From: Rachicladosporium sp. CCFEE 5018 | Lineage: Eukaryota; Ascomycota; Dothideomycetes; Cladosporiales; Cladosporiaceae | Length of the DNA: 64,000 nucleotides | Assembly: GCA_002077045.2 (NCBI GenBank) | Contig: KZ111152.1 | Span: forward strand, 588,253 to 652,252 | Direction: 5' to 3' | Part shown: one piece after another, positions 59,803 through 64,000 of the stretch | Position numbering within the stretch: position 1 is the first letter of the stretch | How the letters are laid out: each line of letters starts with the position of its first letter | Notes under the pieces: model-generated | What the model was told of the DNA's origin: nothing | Database searches by the model: none | The model's input: only the letters and a program-made list of their open reading frames with translations | Translations under genes and position numbers: made by a program

Positions 59803-60922
59803 CTACGCAGGCGCAGCCTCTTCCTCGCTGCTCTCATCTGACTTAGAGCTGCCAATGTCAATCACTTCCCTCGCTGCAGAAGGAGCGACTTCGGGTTCAT
59901 TATCATTTTCAATGCCTTCACGCTCTCTCACTTCTTCTTGGTCGTCCGCTTCCTCTTCGTCACCGTCCCGTTTCCCTCGCGTGCTATCCGAGAATCTGAC
60001 TCTCTTATTCCCGCTCCCACGTTGCTGCACCGGCGTGGTCTTCCGCTCGCAAGCAGCAGACACGGCCTGTGGTGAACGCGGCTTAGCGAAGAGCGCCGGA
60101 TCCAAGAGCCTCAAGGCGCCTTCGTAAGCTGATGCACGAGTAGATGCTCCCGCCGGCGCTGTCTTCCCGTATCCACTAGCTATAAAGCTACCGCTCCGCG
60201 ATAGTTTCTCATGAGGCAGATTTGGCTCCTCGTTCCGCTCCACAGCGAACTGCGCTCGCTGTCTATCCGGCTCAGCAAACAGCGCAGGATTCAAGAGCCT
60301 CAAGGCGCTTTCGTAGGCTGATGCATAAGTAGGCGCTCCCTCCAATTCTCGCTGCCCGCGTTCACCACTCCTAACTCTGTCCCTCCGCAGTAGTCTATCA
60401 TTCGGCAGATCTTGCTCACCAGGCTCCTCCGCAGCATCTCGCTCTCGCCCACGATCAGTGCGTCTCGTCCTGACGGGCGTTCGAACGTAGTCGGCCGGCT
60501 CGTCGGAATCACACAAAATCTCTTCGCGCCCGTTCTCGGCTTTCGCTTGGTCATCTTCCTCAGGCGTTGTCCGATTCGCCAACGCCAGCTGATCATCATC
60601 CTCAGACTCCGGTTCGGGGTCCTCTAGATGCAAACCCAGAAGCGTCTCTCGTAGCGCTTCCGGGATCGTGTCAAGTTCCTCCAGACCGCTTACTTCCTCG
60701 TGACTGTCGGTTGAGTAATGCCACACCGGCGTGCCATAGAGGTTCCGTTGGGCTAGCTCTGCCTGTAGGGCTCCCGAGGCAGAAGTTCCTGGCGGGTTAC
60801 AGATGCAGAGGACATTGTGCGCTTGCGGAGTCGTGGTAATAAAGCGTGAAAAACAATCGGCGAGCTGGAGGAGCTGTGTTAGTCAGATTAGGGTCGATGT
60901 TCATGTTTTGTCGCCACGTCAT
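59803..60922 (-). pseudogene. Uncharacterised KRVRF protein, copy 2, N-terminus frameshifted
   Basis: Counterpart of 15599-16666. The ancestral ATG at 60922 (MTWRQNMNIDP) is followed after about 36 codons by one extra base at about 60814. This leads to a TAA at 60797-60799. Downstream the original frame is open for 307 codons or more to the stop at 59803 and keeps the repeats, KRVRFSD and the acidic tail ending EEEAAPA. No ATG precedes the bulk of that frame, only a GTG at 60726. So this copy has the intact C-terminus and a broken N-terminus, the reverse of copy 1. Confidence 0.6.
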
Positions 60923-61131
60923 GGCCGTATTGTGCTGAGGAGAGGAGGTTGACAAGTTCTGCAGTGCATAGAATATGAATTTATACTTTGCTTGTTTCTC
61001 TCAATATGCAGATGCGCTGAAGCCTGAATCGCAGAACGATCTAGAGTGTCCTACCTCCTACGCGGATGGCCTTCAGCTCGCTCAGTTTTCGGACATGTAG
61101 TGCGCATGTCAAACGCTTTCCGATTTCTCAC

Positions 61132-61716
61132 TCAATCCACCACATTCGCCCCTAACTCCAGTCCCGCCAGCTCTTTCAACCCCTCTCCATCGCCCCTAAC
61201 ATTAACCCACTGATCAAAGACCTGCAATCCCAGTCCCCTGTAGAACCCCAACGCCAGCTCGTTCCACGCCAGACACTGAAAATCCAACCTCCCTCCGTCC
61301 TGTTCTACTACCAGCCGTGCCAGCTGCTGTATCAATACCCTCCCATACCCGCGTTTCCGATACTGTGGCCGCACGAACAAGTCTTCGAGGTAGATGCCTT
61401 GCTTGCCGCGCCAGGTGCTGTAGTTGTTGAAGTAGAGAGCGAAGCCGGCGACCGCGCTGGGAGTGTCGGAGGAGATGGTAGGATTGGTGGGGAGGCGGAG
61501 AATCAGGGTGCGAGCGTAGCCGCTGTTCTCTTGGGTGAATGGAGCGAGGGTGAGGGTACGGGTCAGGGACTCTTCTGTGGCTGTGACTGATGAGGCGTGG
61601 TTTTCGTAGATGGCCAGCTCGTTGATCATGGCGAGGAGTTCGGGGATGTCTGGGTGACCGTTAGAGCTTTTCTGGTGGGATTTGACATGGACCGGTCTAA
61701 CCTTCGCGAGTAGCAT
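61132..61716 (-). CDS. GNAT acetyltransferase, SSAT-like, copy 2
   Basis: 194 residues from the ATG at 61716, same length as copy 1. The acetyl-CoA loop (RPQYRKRGYGR) and FQCLAWNELALGFYRGLG are unchanged or conservatively changed. The extreme N-terminus (MLLAKVRPVHVKSHQKS) and C-terminus (LKELAGLELGANVVD) are the most divergent parts. Confidence 0.85.
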   Translation of the reverse strand: MLLAKVRPVHVKSHQKSSNGHPDIPELLAMINELAIYENHASSVTATEESLTRTLTLAPFTQENSGYARTLILRLPTNPTISSDTPSAVAGFALYFNNYSTWRGKQGIYLEDLFVRPQYRKRGYGRVLIQQLARLVVEQDGGRLDFQCLAWNELALGFYRGLGLQVFDQWVNVRGDGEGLKELAGLELGANVVD

Positions 61717-64000
61717 GAAAGACTGTAGGCCGTCGATCTGCTTCGTTCTTGTTCGTCATCTTGAGCGTAAGTGCCAGCAAATTTCTTACGATCTACTCAA
61801 TGTTGTCTACAAGTTTAGTGGCTCGGTGTAAGAAAGACGAAGAGCAGGTAGCAGAATGGAATGATTCGACAACTTATTGCTCTCTTTGTACAGCGTGACT
61901 CAACGAGTACACGAAGGGCGCAATGTCGACGCAGTCACCGATGCGTGAGCGTTCACGATCGCAGATACTTGACAGGCAACGTCACAGTGACAAGTTCACC
62001 TGCGCATCCTATGGTCGTGGATGGGATCGAAAGTTATGCCTATGCTATGCGAGAAGTGAGGGAACTCCCCCCACATTCATGCCAAGACGTTCTTTCGTCA
62101 GGCGATTGCGTCTGGAGTACATGTATTGCCTGGGGCGGTGAAGCACACGAGCTCTGCGATTTTTTGCTTAATAGCAAGGAACCAGGAAGGCGACCTGGCG
62201 TGCGGGACAGATGGTGTAAAGAAAGTCCTTCGTGGCAGCTATGCCATAAATGCTCGTGACCGCCTCAGTTCGATAGCGCTCCGCGATACTCGCGGTCCTC
62301 CGTGACACCAGAGCCAGAAGTCATTTGCAGCGTGGGACCTGTTCAGCCATTTCCTCTCAGCGAGACTCGTTCGCTGATGATGAACGCCGGACCCACTGCT
62401 CTCCGCCCAACCGCCGGCCTGGCTACGACACCGTACCTGCATTAGCATCCAGGATTGCGCAATGCCAGGTGCAACGTCGTGACACCGGCAACGTCAAGCG
62501 CCCACAAGCGCCATGAGCGGACTGTCTTTGTGCAATGCTACACAGCCGGCTCGAAGCTCCGATATGCCATACGGTGAAACGTGACATCCGCCGAGTGAGG
62601 TGTCGGTGGTGTGGCTAAAAGAGTTGGAGAAAGGAAGGAAGCCCATAGGCTAGTGTGGATGTGCTTCAGGAGGGTGACTGATCTAGAGGCTTGCCCTGTC
62701 TTACCGTACCGCGGAAGTGGTGCCTGTGCATGAAAGGTCGGGTCGATCGTCATGTAACGCAACGGTGCCTGTCGACAGCCGTTGACCAGCGCCACGGCGA
62801 TGATCCAGTCATATAAGGCACATGGGCGAGGTATGCCGGGCAAGCCACTGACATGAACGGAGATGCTCGCTCGGCGCATAGCTACAGACATGGTGGTCAG
62901 TCGGTAATAATGTTGAGAGTGCGCTCGCGATTCACCATCATGAAGAAGGCGCTCATTAGTATCGTAACACGACCGGGGATGTTCGTGCGTGATTCGTTGT
63001 GGTGTAACAAGCTAGATACGCCTTGAGCAGCTTCTCCATGATGACAAGCTCCATGGAGATGATCTTCGAGGGTTGGTTACTGCTGAACGTCCACCCCGGA
63101 GAGGTAATCGCGCCTGTAACAATGCAGCATCGCCGTCGAGTTTGTAGCGCGCTGCGAGTCCCGCATCGATGCTTGATTCCAAGCAAAGCATTCTGTATTA
63201 GCTATCGTAAGCACACCAGATCTCCGTGACCAAGCTGCACGACTCGGGCACGTTGCCAGACAGTACCTAGAACAACCACGTAACGTTACCCATCGCATCT
63301 CACCAGAGTCCCAGGGACCAGGTCGCTGCAGGCGCGAGTCAATCGGTGGTAGCAGCCTGCGAACTAAACCGCAGCGCGGCGGACGCCTGCATGGTGCCCT
63401 GGACCGTTGCGCAAGCTTAGGTGTGGCTGCAGGTGATCTCTGCAAAAAACCAGGTCGGTGGGATTGTGGTCTCAGGGCCGGCGCGCAGGGAAGCTGTCAA
63501 TGCGCGTGCCTCTTGATGCTGCACGACCGGAATTGGACTTCTTCGACTTCATGTCCTTGTTGAGCGCCTTGTGCAGCACGATGGTTCATGGAATGCGAAG
63601 GTGATGGGTGTGTTACGCAAGACTCCAGATCAGCGCGACGCGATCATGCTTCTAACGCCATCTCTACGACGTTGCAGTGCAGTGGGCTACTAGCAGCTTC
63701 GTGAAGGTGTAGGAGCGCTTTGTGAGCAGTCATATCTCTGTCTCTGCCACAATGGTGTAGGTGATCATGGGAGATGCCATTGGCGCGGCAGTTGGCAAGA
63801 CGGCTCCAAGGCGGCTCGTGGCGGGCTCCCGGTTGGGTGGTCGCCATCAAGCCATCTGATCGATACGATCTCAATCATCTCGTCACGATCCGCCGGATGG
63901 GGTACATGCAATCAGCCGGGCAGGCCTCGTAGATGCAATTGATGAGTTTGGCCTACTTTGAGCATGATGAATGGTAAGCGGCACAGAGATGCGATGAAGT
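61717..64000. other. Long largely non-coding region, copy 2
   Basis: Matches 17468-19742. From about 63270 to the end it is almost identical to copy 1. The only supported open frame is 62538-62891. The region continues beyond the window. Confidence 0.5.
62538..62891 (-). CDS. Conserved 117-codon open frame, copy 2
   Basis: Same ATG, stop and length as 18273-18626. The first 46 residues are identical and the rest carries about 16 replacements. See the doubts given for copy 1. Confidence 0.2.
   Translation of the reverse strand: MSVAMRRASISVHVSGLPGIPRPCALYDWIIAVALVNGCRQAPLRYMTIDPTFHAQAPLPRYGKTGQASRSVTLLKHIHTSLWASFLSPTLLATPPTPHSADVTFHRMAYRSFEPAV

Larger units (their letters stand above)
51760..64000. 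repeat. Duplicated block B2 (direct partner 6910-19742)
   Basis: Second copy of block B1, same order and orientation, continuing past the right edge. It contains the 100-N gap at 54147, a broken copy of the uncharacterised gene, and a spacer that is almost identical to B1 at its right end. Confidence 0.9.

Noticed and set aside
1..64000. tRNA, rRNA, CRISPR, LTR or inverted-repeat transposon
   Set aside because: No tRNA B-box with a matching cloverleaf, no rRNA-like stretch, no short regularly spaced repeats, and no transposase or reverse-transcriptase motifs were recognised by eye. A tRNAscan or RepeatMasker run could still find degenerate copies.

Overview
The window is 64 kb of a filamentous ascomycete (Pezizomycotina) nuclear genome. 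Genes are close together on both strands. They are intronless or split by short spliceosomal introns of 44-114 bp with GTRNGY-like donors and CTNAY branch points. The proteins are typical fungal housekeeping and carbohydrate-active families. The amount of recent within-genome duplication recalls black yeasts of the Teratosphaeriaceae (Hortaea, Friedmanniomyces); that placement is inference, and no species call is possible from the sequence alone.

Layout. 1-600: a degenerate 90-bp tandem array. 920-6732 (block A1): a fungal protein of unknown function with a frameshift, electron-transfer flavoprotein alpha (ETF-alpha), and an astacin-like metallopeptidase. 6910-19742 (block B1): a CLD1-like lipase, a Spo7-like protein, a GH92 mannosidase, SRP68, an uncharacterised acidic/basic protein, a GNAT acetyltransferase and about 3 kb of mostly non-coding DNA. 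20230-28470 (single copy here): two tiny zinc-binding proteins, a mitochondrial PDH/BCKDH-type kinase, an F-box-like protein, a Whi5-like cell-cycle repressor, and a mechanosensitive channel interrupted by an N gap. 28474-34438 (block A2): an inverted second copy of A1. 34500-51600 (single copy here): an SDR, a type-I-like glutamine synthetase, BMS1, a signal-peptide membrane protein, LSM4 with an odd downstream extension, mitoribosomal mL44, a small mitochondrial-looking membrane protein, a hypothetical protein and a GH125 mannosidase. 51760-64000 (block B2): a direct second copy of B1 that runs off the right edge.

So about 18 kb of the window is present twice. A1 and B1 are adjacent and in one orientation; A2 is inverted and B2 is direct, separated by about 17 kb of single-copy genes. 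Most paralogue pairs are nearly identical and intact. A few pairs are decaying: the unknown-function gene at 920, a peptidase donor splice site at 5848, and a reciprocally broken pair at 15599/59803. Part of the non-coding DNA beside the GNAT gene is more alike between copies than several exons.

Functional links are loose. Several products act in mitochondria (ETF-alpha, the CLD1-like lipase, PDK, mL44, the small membrane protein). Two mannosidase families (GH92 and GH125) lie in the window. The CLD1-like and Spo7-like genes, both connected to phospholipid metabolism, share a divergent promoter. Many open frames begin at GTG or TTG; start codons here were moved to the first ATG, preferring those conserved between paralogues.
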